The translations under genes and the position numbers were made by a program. From the NCBI GenBank assembly GCA_003452275.1, contig DMIT01000001.1, positions 1 through 10,323 on the forward strand: a DNA stretch of 10,323 nucleotides. Direction: 5' to 3'. Source of the DNA: Rhodospirillaceae bacterium (lineage in GTDB: Bacteria; Pseudomonadota; Alphaproteobacteria; Micavibrionales; Micavibrionaceae). The notes beneath the pieces are model-generated. The model worked only from the letters and a program-made list of their open reading frames with translations. It was not told the DNA's origin and ran no database searches. Shown one piece after another: positions 1 to 6,384 of the stretch (position 1 is the first letter of the stretch; each line of letters opens with the position of its first letter).

Positions 1-1
1 C

Positions 2-55
2 TTGCCTGGCACACCGATCACAGCGCCGGCGAGCGCGTTCAACTACCGTTTCTAG
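2..55 (+). CDS. Possible C-terminal tail of an outer-membrane beta-barrel protein (5' part outside window)
   Basis: In frame 2 the first bases read as the last 17 residues of a protein, ending ...SAFNYRF and a TAG stop at 53-55. A C-terminal Phe with aromatic residues at -3 (Tyr) and -5 (Phe) matches the terminal-strand signature recognised by the BAM complex in outer-membrane beta-barrels (known family rule). Third codon positions are mostly G or C, as in coding DNA, and a strong palindrome at 83-102 follows the stop at the distance expected for a terminator. Frame 1 is also open, to about 159, but runs through the palindromic repeat and is less likely. With so few residues the call is tentative. 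Confidence 0.3.
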   Translation: MPGTPITAPASAFNYRF

Positions 56-78
56 GTTTAACGGTTGCAAAGACCCCC

Positions 79-110
79 CGTCATTCCGGCGAACGCCGGA
101 ATCTTTCCTT
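79..110. repeat. Palindromic intergenic repeat, possible terminator
   Basis: A perfect 9-bp inverted repeat, ATTCCGGCG (83-91) and CGCCGGAAT (94-102), is separated by only AA. It is preceded by CGTC and followed by a pyrimidine tract (CTTTCCTTTTT). The GTCATTCCGGCG-type core is a common form of short dispersed palindrome in proteobacterial intergenic DNA. The stem and following T-rich stretch could also end transcription of the gene to the left. Related GTCAT-bounded elements occur at 282-316 and 4949-4977. Confidence 0.6.
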
Positions 111-200
111 TTTACCGCGAAGTGAGAGAAGTTTAAGAAAAGTGACGCGAAGAGTTTTTTAAATATAATTGTGAATTTAGAAAAAAAATTGGTCTTTTCA

Positions 201-274
201 TCATAGAGTTCATAGAGATCGCAGAGAAAAATCACAGAGAAGAAAAGCTTCGTGATCTTGGTGTCCTTCGTGGT
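201..274. repeat. Two-armed 9-bp periodic intergenic repeat
   Basis: The left arm is a row of nonamers with consensus TCRYAGAGA starting at 201, 210, 219 and, after four extra A residues, 232. The right arm is three abutting nonamers of the CTTCGTGRT type starting at 248, 257 and 266. I recognise this CACAGAG / CTTCGTGGT style of sequence as a dispersed intergenic repeat found in many unrelated bacteria. It is not coding; its mode of spread is not known to me. Confidence 0.55.
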
Positions 275-281
275 TAAAACG

Positions 282-316
282 GTCATTCTGGATTGCTTCG
301 CTTCGCTCGCAATGAC
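282..316. repeat. Dispersed repeat with GTCATT / AATGAC ends
   Basis: The element begins GTCATT (282-287) and ends AATGAC (311-316). In between, ATTGC (292-296) pairs with GCAAT (308-312) around a CTTCGCTTCGCT core, so the unit can fold with one asymmetric bulge. The GCAATGAC-bounded, CTTCGCTTCG-containing unit is typical of high-copy intergenic repeats in alphaproteobacteria and other bacteria. It abuts the periodic repeat to its left with no gene between them. Confidence 0.5.
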
Positions 317-426
317 GATCAAAAATGCTTTGAGCCTTTGTGGTTGTGATATTCTATGGTTGCGCCAACCTCAACCTGGCCGGAACCCTGCCCTATCCCT
401 TTAGCGTGGGGATGATATCGAATCAG
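317..426. other. Non-coding stretch before the RAP gene
   Basis: No convincing gene lies here. A short open frame (GTG 340, stop TAA 433-435) reads into a coding-like, GC-richer patch containing NLAGTLPYPFSVG. It has no ribosome-binding site and no recognisable family, so it may be a gene remnant or chance. A small hairpin GGTTG-CGC-CAACC lies at 358-370. Confidence 0.3.
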
Positions 427-455
427 TTGACATAATTTTATGTTTCCGATAGTTT
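427..455 (+). promoter_or_regulatory. Candidate sigma70-type promoter for the RAP gene
   Basis: A perfect -35 hexamer TTGACA (427-432) is followed after 17 nt by a weak -10, TAGTTT (450-455). This predicts a start near 462, which would place the ATG at 440 inside the promoter and favour translation from 476/479. The weak -10 makes this tentative. Confidence 0.35.
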
Positions 456-478
456 TGGCTTTTATGAACGGGGATATG

Positions 479-1687
479 ATGCACAGAGCTGAAGGCGATA
501 TTGACGAATATTTTTCCGATTTGGGAAATGGTCAGCGCATTACGTCTTTAGAAATTTTCAGGGCGCGGGTCGGATTTGAAGTCACCGAGGGACAATCTTT
601 TTCAAAAATCGTTGAACATTTCTGGCAGGCCTCATGTGCTGCCAGCATGATATCGAGCATTAACCGATTTTCAGGCCAACGTGATACAAAAGATGCGAAT
701 AAGTTTATTTCTAAAAAACTATCAACATTGACTGATCGGTTTCTCTTAAGCGATGTAACGACAGAAGATTTAGAACGTATCATGGCGATGCATGTGCGGT
801 TACAAACTGTGCCAACATCCAGATTGATGCTTGGCTGGCTTACGAAATCAGTCAGCCGGATGAATGATTTAACTGATGATTGGTTCAAAGAAAATTTTGA
901 CCATTTCACCAAACTGGGCGTTTATCCGCAGGATGAATTTATCAATGCATGGTGGAAAAATATGCGAGATCGCATTCACGCATTTTCACCTGTCGATCAA
1001 TATCGCATTCTTTATAAAATGGCGCAGTTTGATTTCTTACGGACGCAAGATTTCGGTGATATGTATGCCGATATTCCATCACCCTGTCGTGAGGTTGCCG
1101 AATATATATTTGCGGTAATTGAACCGCGGACCCATATATTATTTCCCCAACACATCAACAACCAAGTGTTTTTTGCAGGGTTATGGTTTGGGAAAGATTT
1201 TGTGCAGGGCATTCCGATCGCCGGAGACGACACATCTCAGGCGTCAATACTGGAAGGAAAGGTTGCAGAATCAATCGGAAAAACGAGCAGTATTCACGTT
1301 GATCCGACAGGAATTATCGTTCCTGTGACGGGGCATAAGATAGATTTACGTTTAATGCACAAACAAATAGAATATGGATGCGAAGTGGATGGGATTAGCC
1401 ATTTCAATCGTATGTCCGGCGCGACACCCACTGAAAACGCAGTGCTGTATAATACGTCCACGCGGTTTCACAGTTGGTTGAGCGCGCAATATTTGACCGG
1501 TATCAATATATTGCGCGTTCCTTATTTTTTGTTTGATGAAAAAGCAAGGGGCCTTCCTTGGGAAAAAACATTATCAGCGATAAACCGCAAAGAAGGCAAC
1601 AGCATTTACGCATGGCATGGAGCCAGTATCAAACGTGATTTGAGGGCAGAAAAAAATGCCCATCTTTTCAGAGGGCATGATCTTTAA
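479..1687 (+). CDS. RAP-domain helical-repeat protein (FASTK/OPR-like, putative RNA-binding)
   Basis: The predicted protein is 402 aa and largely alpha-helical in its first half. About residues 130-190 show units of the type F..hF..lG..p...f...W...mr..i..fsp.d...il..mAqf, resembling the repeats of FASTK and octotricopeptide (OPR) proteins. The C-terminal part (about 286-355) looks like a RAP domain: IDLRL, then EVDGISHF (302-309), a switch to helix, and ILRVPYFLFDE. D289, E302 and D304 occupy the positions of a PD-(D/E)XK-like core. RAP proteins bind organellar RNA in eukaryotes; the role here is inferred. The frame is open from ATG 440, but ATG 479 has GGGG five bases upstream and lies downstream of a candidate promoter. 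The gene is more AT-rich than its neighbours and sits beside a repeat cluster, suggesting acquisition. It converges on purL. Confidence 0.65.
   Translation: MHRAEGDIDEYFSDLGNGQRITSLEIFRARVGFEVTEGQSFSKIVEHFWQASCAASMISSINRFSGQRDTKDANKFISKKLSTLTDRFLLSDVTTEDLERIMAMHVRLQTVPTSRLMLGWLTKSVSRMNDLTDDWFKENFDHFTKLGVYPQDEFINAWWKNMRDRIHAFSPVDQYRILYKMAQFDFLRTQDFGDMYADIPSPCREVAEYIFAVIEPRTHILFPQHINNQVFFAGLWFGKDFVQGIPIAGDDTSQASILEGKVAESIGKTSSIHVDPTGIIVPVTGHKIDLRLMHKQIEYGCEVDGISHFNRMSGATPTENAVLYNTSTRFHSWLSAQYLTGINILRVPYFLFDEKARGLPWEKTLSAINRKEGNSIYAWHGASIKRDLRAEKNAHLFRGHDL
1650..1678 (-). terminator. Rho-independent terminator of the purQ-purL transcript, inside the RAP gene
   Basis: Read on the minus strand, ATGCCC (1678-1673) and TCT pair with AGA and GGGCAT (1661-1656) around a GAAA loop with one bulged T. 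Seven T residues follow (1656-1650). It lies 30 nt past the purL stop codon and within the last codons of the convergent gene. On the plus strand the hairpin has no comparable T tract. Confidence 0.7.
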
Positions 1688-1707
1688 TGCTTTAAGAGTG
1701 AATTGGC

Positions 1708-3948
1708 TTACGCCATATAGTTCGGCAACCATTCTTCGTTGATGGCGGTCAAATCTGCAACGGATACGGATGTGCCATCTACCGAGATTGATTTTCCACC
1801 TGTTGTCCCGATTTTCTGAACAGGAATGCCTGCGGCGTTGGCGGCAGACAGGATATGTTCAGGGGTTTTAGTGGTTACAACGTAGCGGGATTGATCTTCG
1901 CCAAACCAGAAGGCTGCACGGTTGGTACCTGCACAGTCAACGGATGCCCCGATTTGTCCCGCCATCGCCATTTCGGCAATCGCAACCAGCAGGCCGCCGT
2001 CACTGACATCATGGCAGGCAGTGATGGAACCGCCGATAATATTTTCGCGGACGAAATCCCCGTTGGCGCGTTCGGCGAGCAGGTCGGTTGGTGGGACAGT
2101 GCCTTCTTCCTTGTGATAGAGTTCACGGAGGTAGAGAGATTGACCCAAGTGACCAATCGTTGCGCCGATCACAAGAATGGTGTCACCTTCCGCCACAAAG
2201 CCGAGGCCCACCGCTTGTTTATAATCCGCAATCAGGCCGACACCGCCAATGGTCGGGGTCGGTTGAATGGCGGTGCCCGATGTTTCATTATAAAGCGATA
2301 CGTTGCCCGAGACGATAGGGTAATCCAGCGCGATACAGGCCGCGGCGATCCCCTCGAGAGAGGTCACGATCTGTCCCATGATTTCAGGTTTTTCAGGATT
2401 GCCGAAATTGAGGTTGTTGGTAATCGCCAACGGGGTGGCGCCGGTGGCGGTGATATTGCGCCATGTCTCACACACGGCTTGCTTCCCACCTTCGAACGGG
2501 TCGGCATGTACGTAACGTGGGGTCACGTCAGAGGTCATGGCCAATGCTTTTGCTTTGTTCGGGATTTTCACCAGAGCCGCATCACCCGCCTTTAACGCTT
2601 GGGTCTTCGCAATGCCCGGTGAGAAAATGGTTTCACCCATGACGAGAGAGTCATATTGTTCCCAGATCCAGCGTTTGGAGGCAAGGTCAGGGCAGGCCAT
2701 TAATTTTTTCAAAGCTGCGACGGCATCATTATTCGCCAGAGGGAAAGATTCGTCATTGATCGCTGCCGCCTTTGTTGGTGCGACGTGCGGGCGGTCATAT
2801 AATGGAGATTGGTCAACGAGAGGTGGTACAGGGATATCGCACCATTCTTCGCCGTACATATTGAGTTTCAGGCGTTTATCATCTGTTGTGTAACCGATGA
2901 CTGCGAAGTCCAAGTCCCATTTTTCGATGATTTTACGCGCGATGTCTTCTGATCCCGGTTTCAGGATCATCAGCATCCGTTCCTGCGATTCAGAGAGCAT
3001 AATTTCGTAAGGCACCATGCCTTGTTCACGTTGCGGGACATCGTCCAGATTCAGCACAACGCCGATTTCGCCTTTGGATGCAATTTCGACCGCTGAGGAT
3101 GTCAATCCCGCCGCACCCATATCCTGAATGGAAATGATGGTGTTTGACTGCATCAGTTCCAGACAGGCTTCGATCAGCAATTTTTCAGTGAATGGGTCGC
3201 CGACCTGAACAGTTGGGCGATTATCTTCGGCACCGTCTACGAATTCGGCAGATGCCATGGTGGCACCGTGGATGCCGTCGCGACCTGTTTTGGAACCGAC
3301 ATAAACGATTGGCTGCCCAACGCCCGCGCCGCGCGCGTAGTAAATGGCATCTTGTTCGGCAAGGCCAACGCACATCGCGTTGACAAGGTTGTTGCCGTTG
3401 AACGATTTGTGGAAGTTGGTTTCACCGCCAACGGTCGGAACCCCTGTGGAATTGCCGTAGCCGGAGATACCCGCGACAACCCCTTTGACCAATGTTTTGG
3501 TTTTCGGGTGGGATGGCTCGCCGAAACGTAGGGCGTTCAAATTCGCAATCGGGCGACCGCCCATGGTGAAGACGTCACGCATAATCCCGCCGACGCCTGT
3601 TGCGGCACCTTGGTATGGCTCGATATAGGACGGGTGGTTGTGGGATTCCATTTTAAAGAGGGCCGCCTGACCGTCACCGATATCAATCACGCCGGCCCCT
3701 TCGCCCGGCCCCTGGATCACGCATTTGCCCTTGGTCGGTAATTTTTTTAGATGGATGCGGGATGATTTATAAGAACAATGCTCCGACCACATCACCGAGA
3801 ACACACCGAGTTCTGTGTAGGTCGGTGTACGTCCCAGAATATCCAGAACCAATTGATATTCGTCAGCGGTCATACCAAATGTTTTGGCGAGAGCCGCATC
3901 AACGGTTGGTTCGATGGTCACAGGTTTTTGTTTTTTGATGGCTGTCAT
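1708..3948 (-). CDS. purL: Phosphoribosylformylglycinamidine synthase subunit PurL
   Basis: This is the synthetase subunit of FGAM synthase: with PurQ and PurS it converts FGAR, glutamine and ATP to FGAM in purine biosynthesis in the cytosol. The 746 aa length is that of the small PurL type. MWSEHCSYK (53-61) carries the conserved catalytic-region His57, and QGPGEGAG (79-86), MESHNHPS (100-107) and GGIMRDVFTMGGRP (120-133) are family hallmarks. The second half repeats the AIRS-like fold with DVTPRYVHADPFEGG and the NNLNFGNPEKPE segment. The ATG at 3948 is preceded by AAGG at a rather long 12-nt spacing. It lies 20 nt after the GNAT gene and is last in a four-gene minus-strand unit. No defect was seen. 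Confidence 0.98.
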   Translation of the reverse strand: MTAIKKQKPVTIEPTVDAALAKTFGMTADEYQLVLDILGRTPTYTELGVFSVMWSEHCSYKSSRIHLKKLPTKGKCVIQGPGEGAGVIDIGDGQAALFKMESHNHPSYIEPYQGAATGVGGIMRDVFTMGGRPIANLNALRFGEPSHPKTKTLVKGVVAGISGYGNSTGVPTVGGETNFHKSFNGNNLVNAMCVGLAEQDAIYYARGAGVGQPIVYVGSKTGRDGIHGATMASAEFVDGAEDNRPTVQVGDPFTEKLLIEACLELMQSNTIISIQDMGAAGLTSSAVEIASKGEIGVVLNLDDVPQREQGMVPYEIMLSESQERMLMILKPGSEDIARKIIEKWDLDFAVIGYTTDDKRLKLNMYGEEWCDIPVPPLVDQSPLYDRPHVAPTKAAAINDESFPLANNDAVAALKKLMACPDLASKRWIWEQYDSLVMGETIFSPGIAKTQALKAGDAALVKIPNKAKALAMTSDVTPRYVHADPFEGGKQAVCETWRNITATGATPLAITNNLNFGNPEKPEIMGQIVTSLEGIAAACIALDYPIVSGNVSLYNETSGTAIQPTPTIGGVGLIADYKQAVGLGFVAEGDTILVIGATIGHLGQSLYLRELYHKEEGTVPPTDLLAERANGDFVRENIIGGSITACHDVSDGGLLVAIAEMAMAGQIGASVDCAGTNRAAFWFGEDQSRYVVTTKTPEHILSAANAAGIPVQKIGTTGGKSISVDGTSVSVADLTAINEEWLPNYMA

Positions 3949-3968
3949 TTTTGGGTTTGTCCTTATTC

Positions 3969-4442
3969 CTAAATCTCTTTAATCATCCCGTTGGAAATAT
4001 GGCTGTAGCCCATTTCTTCGTAGAATGCTTTGTTTTTTTTGTTACCGTTTAATACCCAGAGCATGGTCATGTCGCATTTGTATTTTTTGGCGACGAGTTC
4101 TACACGTTCGAGAATATCGCGACCGATGCCGAGGCCGCGGTAATCTTCTTCGACCACCAGATTATTGACGAGGCCGCAGGGTTGGCCGTTGTTTAAAGGG
4201 TCGTCACACACGCGCAGACCTACAACCCCCAGAACTTCGCTGGTATTTTTGGCGGCATAGAGGCGATAATTCATCTCATATGATTTTTGATATTGCGCCC
4301 ATGATTTGGCGAGGGTCAGGTTGTCGATTGTTTCGGGTGTTTCGATGCGTCCCAGTTGTTGCAGCAATGGAAATACTTCGGCAAATTCCTCTGCGCTGGT
4401 CACGTCGTATAATTCGAATGTCGGGACGGGAATGTCGGTCAT
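3969..4442 (-). CDS. GNAT family N-acetyltransferase
   Basis: A 157-aa protein of the GCN5-related N-acetyltransferase superfamily, which transfers an acetyl group from acetyl-CoA to an amine; the substrate cannot be read from sequence. Motif A is clear: NNLVVEEDYRGLGIG (93-107), with the R-x-x-G-x-G acetyl-CoA pyrophosphate loop at 102-107 and the following helix. The motif B region is FYEEMGY (140-146), whose Tyr141 is the usual general-acid position. It starts only 2 nt after the stop of the membrane-protein gene and ends 20 nt before purL, so it is translated from the purine transcript. Purine-related activity is not implied by the sequence; it may be a passenger. Confidence 0.88.
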   Translation of the reverse strand: MTDIPVPTFELYDVTSAEEFAEVFPLLQQLGRIETPETIDNLTLAKSWAQYQKSYEMNYRLYAAKNTSEVLGVVGLRVCDDPLNNGQPCGLVNNLVVEEDYRGLGIGRDILERVELVAKKYKCDMTMLWVLNGNKKNKAFYEEMGYSHISNGMIKEI

Positions 4443-4444
4443 GT

Positions 4445-4942
4445 TTATTGTCCTTGTGAAGTGGGGGCCATATATGAAGATTCGGTAGCGGCGGCGTTTT
4501 GTACTGCCATACGTTCCGCCAGAAGTGTATAAGTACTGTAATACATGACCGCTATGCCCATCCAGACCGTGGCAATGGCCGAAATGATCTGGGTGTTATG
4601 GCTGTAACGGTTGGAATATTTATACAGATTATAATATTGCCATGTCATGAGCGGCGGGAAAGGAATCAGCGCCAGAAAGATACTGGCGACCATACAGATA
4701 ATGGCCTCTGTCCGTTTTTTCCAGATTTTTTCAGGCGGGTAAATAACCGCGATTTTATCCCACAGGTAATAACCGACCACGATCAAGGCCACCAAAACTT
4801 CGATTTGTCCAAAGCTGTGGGTGGCTTCGTCCCTGCTAAAAATATGAAAGAAAGAAACCACGACAAGGATAGGCGCAGCATAGATAATCTTGTCCGTATC
4901 CAGCAATGATTTGATCGAAAATTTGCTCATCTTTTTCTTCAC
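4445..4942 (-). CDS. Small four-helix integral membrane protein of unknown function
   Basis: A 165-aa protein that I do not recognise. Four hydrophobic segments are visible at about 19-36, 47-66, 79-98 and 118-141. Between them are a basic loop (EKIWKKRTE, 71-79) and an aromatic loop (YYNLYKYSNRYSHN, 103-116), and the tail is polar and Ala/Ser-rich. No signal-peptide cleavage site or catalytic motif is evident. The frame starts at a GTG (4942) with AGGA five bases upstream; an in-frame ATG at 4930 lacks a Shine-Dalgarno sequence at good spacing, so GTG is preferred. It lies between purQ and the GNAT gene in the same orientation. The ribosome-binding site overlaps the edge of a dispersed repeat. 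Confidence 0.7.
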   Translation of the reverse strand: MKKKMSKFSIKSLLDTDKIIYAAPILVVVSFFHIFSRDEATHSFGQIEVLVALIVVGYYLWDKIAVIYPPEKIWKKRTEAIICMVASIFLALIPFPPLMTWQYYNLYKYSNRYSHNTQIISAIATVWMGIAVMYYSTYTLLAERMAVQNAAATESSYMAPTSQGQ

Positions 4943-4948
4943 TTCTTT

Positions 4949-4977
4949 CCTGCCACGCCCGCCTGCGCGGGGATGAC
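4949..4977. repeat. GTCAT-type palindromic repeat inside the purQ-purL unit
   Basis: On the minus strand this reads GTCATCCCCGCGCAGGCGGG and then CGTGGCAGG. The core CCCGC (4958-4962) pairs with GCGGG (4967-4971) around a 4-nt loop. It resembles the GTCATCCCCGC intergenic repeat family common in proteobacteria and shares its GTCAT edge with the elements at 79-110 and 282-316. It fills most of the 42-nt gap between purQ and the next gene. Confidence 0.5.
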
Positions 4978-4984
4978 AAAGGGG

Positions 4985-5674
4985 TTAGGCTAAGGCCTCC
5001 ACCAGAGATTTAAAGAGGCCGATGCCTTGGTGGCCGTTGGCGTGGGGGGTGACGGCGTTTTCGGGGTGGGGCATCATGCCCATGATGGTTTTGCTGTCAT
5101 TGAAGACACCGGCAATGTTGGAGACGGAGCCGTTGGCATTGGCGGCGTCTGTGATCGCGCCCGAGGCATCGCAATAACGGAAGGCGATCTGGTCTTTATC
5201 TTCCATGGCTTTCAGGCCGTCGGCGTCAATAAAGTAGTTTCCTTCGCCATGGGCGATGGGCACCTGAATGACCTGATGTTTGGCAAAGGCATTGGTAAAG
5301 TCGGTTGTATTATTTTCAACGCGCAGATGAACCTGTTTACACATGAATTTCATCGAGCGGTTATGGAGCAGGGCCCCCGGAACAAGACCGGTTTCCACCA
5401 GCATTTGAAAGCCGTTACAGACCGCAAGCAGGCGAACACCTTTATGCGCGCGGGCAATGACTTCCTGCATGATCGGGGAATGGGCCGCCATCGCGCCGCA
5501 GCGCAGATAGTCACCATAGGAAAAGCCACCCGGTAGAACCATCAGGTCACAATCCGGCAACGCCGAATCCTTGTGCCAGACAATGTGTGGAGCATGGCCG
5601 GTGACATGGGTCAGGGCCATCTCCATATCTTTTTCGCGGTTGCTTCCGGGGAAGAGAATAATGGCTGATTTCAT
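4985..5674 (-). CDS. purQ: Phosphoribosylformylglycinamidine synthase subunit PurQ (glutaminase)
   Basis: A class I glutamine amidotransferase that releases ammonia from glutamine for FGAM synthase (with PurS and PurL). The 229-aa product begins MKSAIILFPGSNREKDMEM, the usual PurQ N-terminus. The nucleophile is Cys86 in LLAVCNGFQ, the oxyanion region is LPGGFSYGDYLRCGA, and the His/Glu pair of the triad is in MPHPENA (His203, Glu205). The frame extends 10 codons upstream to ATG 5704, but that start has no ribosome-binding site. ATG 5674 has AGGGA eight bases upstream and matches the family N-terminus, so it is chosen. It is first in the minus-strand unit leading to purL, separated by 42 nt holding a repeat from the next gene. 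Confidence 0.97.
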   Translation of the reverse strand: MKSAIILFPGSNREKDMEMALTHVTGHAPHIVWHKDSALPDCDLMVLPGGFSYGDYLRCGAMAAHSPIMQEVIARAHKGVRLLAVCNGFQMLVETGLVPGALLHNRSMKFMCKQVHLRVENNTTDFTNAFAKHQVIQVPIAHGEGNYFIDADGLKAMEDKDQIAFRYCDASGAITDAANANGSVSNIAGVFNDSKTIMGMMPHPENAVTPHANGHQGIGLFKSLVEALA

Positions 5675-5704
5675 CGCGGTTTTCCCTATTTTTCTTGGGG
5701 GCAT

Positions 5705-5995
5705 AAATTTTATGTGATGGGCGGAACACTAGATGATCTTCCGGTTTTTGCCAATAGCAAACCCGTGATTTTTGTCAAAAATATCAAGTACATCTATGGC
5801 AGGGAGAGGGCAGAAGGTGCGTAATAAAATTTCATTTTTGCTCGCTTTTGCGTCATCATTCAAATATATATTGCAATAATCCGGAAAAATGATGTAGCCT
5901 TGGCTTAACAAGTGCGGCTTAACCGCGCGAACCGGTGGGCGAAATGCGCCCCAGCGAGTTGACAGGACATATAAAATCTTGGACATGGCGAACAT
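5705..5995. other. Intergenic spacer between purQ and the zeta-gene terminator
   Basis: This 290-nt AT-rich stretch carries the candidate purQ promoter and leader. A minus-strand frame (ending 5729, ATGs at 5994 and 5985) is open for roughly 88 codons. It lacks a ribosome-binding site, begins right at the T tract of the terminator, contains the candidate promoter and shows no recognisable domain, so I do not call a gene. GGCTTAAC occurs twice (5902-5909 and 5916-5923), of unknown meaning. Confidence 0.4.
5751..5778 (-). promoter_or_regulatory. Candidate promoter of the purQ-purL unit
   Basis: On the minus strand a perfect -35, TTGACA (5778-5773), is followed after 16 nt by TATTGG (5756-5751), preceded by the extended -10 dinucleotide in TGC. 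The predicted start near 5744 gives a leader of about 70 nt before purQ. The -10 matches poorly in its second half, so the extended element would be needed. Confidence 0.4.
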
Positions 5996-6021
5996 AAAAA
6001 AAGCCCCAACTGGGGGGGCTT
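5996..6021 (-). terminator. Rho-independent terminator after the zeta genes
   Basis: On the minus strand AAGCCCC (6021-6015) pairs with GGGGCTT (6007-6001) around a 7-nt loop, and the T run extends to 5996. It begins 35 nt past the stop codon of the second zeta gene. The plus-strand reading has no T tract after the stem. This separates the zeta transcript from purQ. Confidence 0.85.
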
Positions 6022-6056
6022 CGTTGCTGTGGTTATTCACAGGTTATTCACAAAAA

Positions 6057-6383
6057 TTATAAATTCTTTTCCGCTTCGATCTGGCGCGTGGCTTCGGCGA
6101 CATTTTTATCAATGATGGCATCAACCTCATCCGCGTTAAACGGAATGTTGCGAGCCTCGAAATCGGCTTGCAGCTTGCGTTTGACGTCGTTATAGCCCGG
6201 TTCGTCAAGGTTGGAGGAAATGACTTCTTTGGCATAATCGTCGGCTTCAGCAGCCACCAAGCCGAATTTCCCCGCAGCCCATAAACCGATCAGCTTGCTG
6301 GCGCGCGCCTCGATCTTGAACATGGTTTGTTGGTCCATGGAAAATTTGGTTTCAAACGCTTCCTTGCGGTCATTAAAACTCAT
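6057..6383 (-). CDS. F1Fo-ATPase inhibitor subunit zeta (DUF1476), copy closer to family consensus
   Basis: A 108-aa protein of the DUF1476 / ATPase zeta family, which in alphaproteobacteria binds F1-ATPase and blocks ATP hydrolysis through its N-terminal segment (established for Paracoccus denitrificans). The hallmark N-terminus is present: FNDRKEAFETKFSMDQQ (3-19), the region expected to enter the alpha/beta interface, then FKIEARASKLIGLWAAGKFGL and EADDYAKEV. Length and the Lys/Glu-rich tail fit the family. The start ATG 6383 has only a short GAG as ribosome-binding site, and that GAG is buried in a 13-bp hairpin (6385-6439). It is second in a two-gene unit behind a diverged paralogue and is followed by a strong terminator. 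Confidence 0.93.
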   Translation of the reverse strand: MSFNDRKEAFETKFSMDQQTMFKIEARASKLIGLWAAGKFGLVAAEADDYAKEVISSNLDEPGYNDVKRKLQADFEARNIPFNADEVDAIIDKNVAEATRQIEAEKNL

Positions 6384-6384
6384 A

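Noticed and set aside
201..316. CRISPR array
   Set aside because: The repeat units are 9 bp and directly adjacent, with no unique spacers of regular length and no cas genes nearby.
358..370. GGTTG-CGC-CAACC hairpin as a terminator or operator
   Set aside because: The stem is only 5 bp, no T tract follows, and no gene ends immediately before it.
1855..2595. Long open frame of 246 codons antisense to purL
   Set aside because: purL is intact and conserved over this whole stretch; the antisense frame reflects its codon bias and has no recognisable domain.
5675..5750. Purine riboswitch in the purQ leader
   Set aside because: The leader is short and shows neither the three-way junction nor the conserved loop sequences of that class.
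5959..5964. Plus-strand TTGACA as a promoter
   Set aside because: No -10 lies at 16-18 nt and no plus-strand gene follows before the convergent zeta genes.
5729..6040. Minus-strand open frame of about 100 codons between the zeta terminator and purQ
   Set aside because: The longest version runs through the terminator hairpin, none of its ATGs has a ribosome-binding site, it contains the candidate purQ promoter, and no domain is recognisable.
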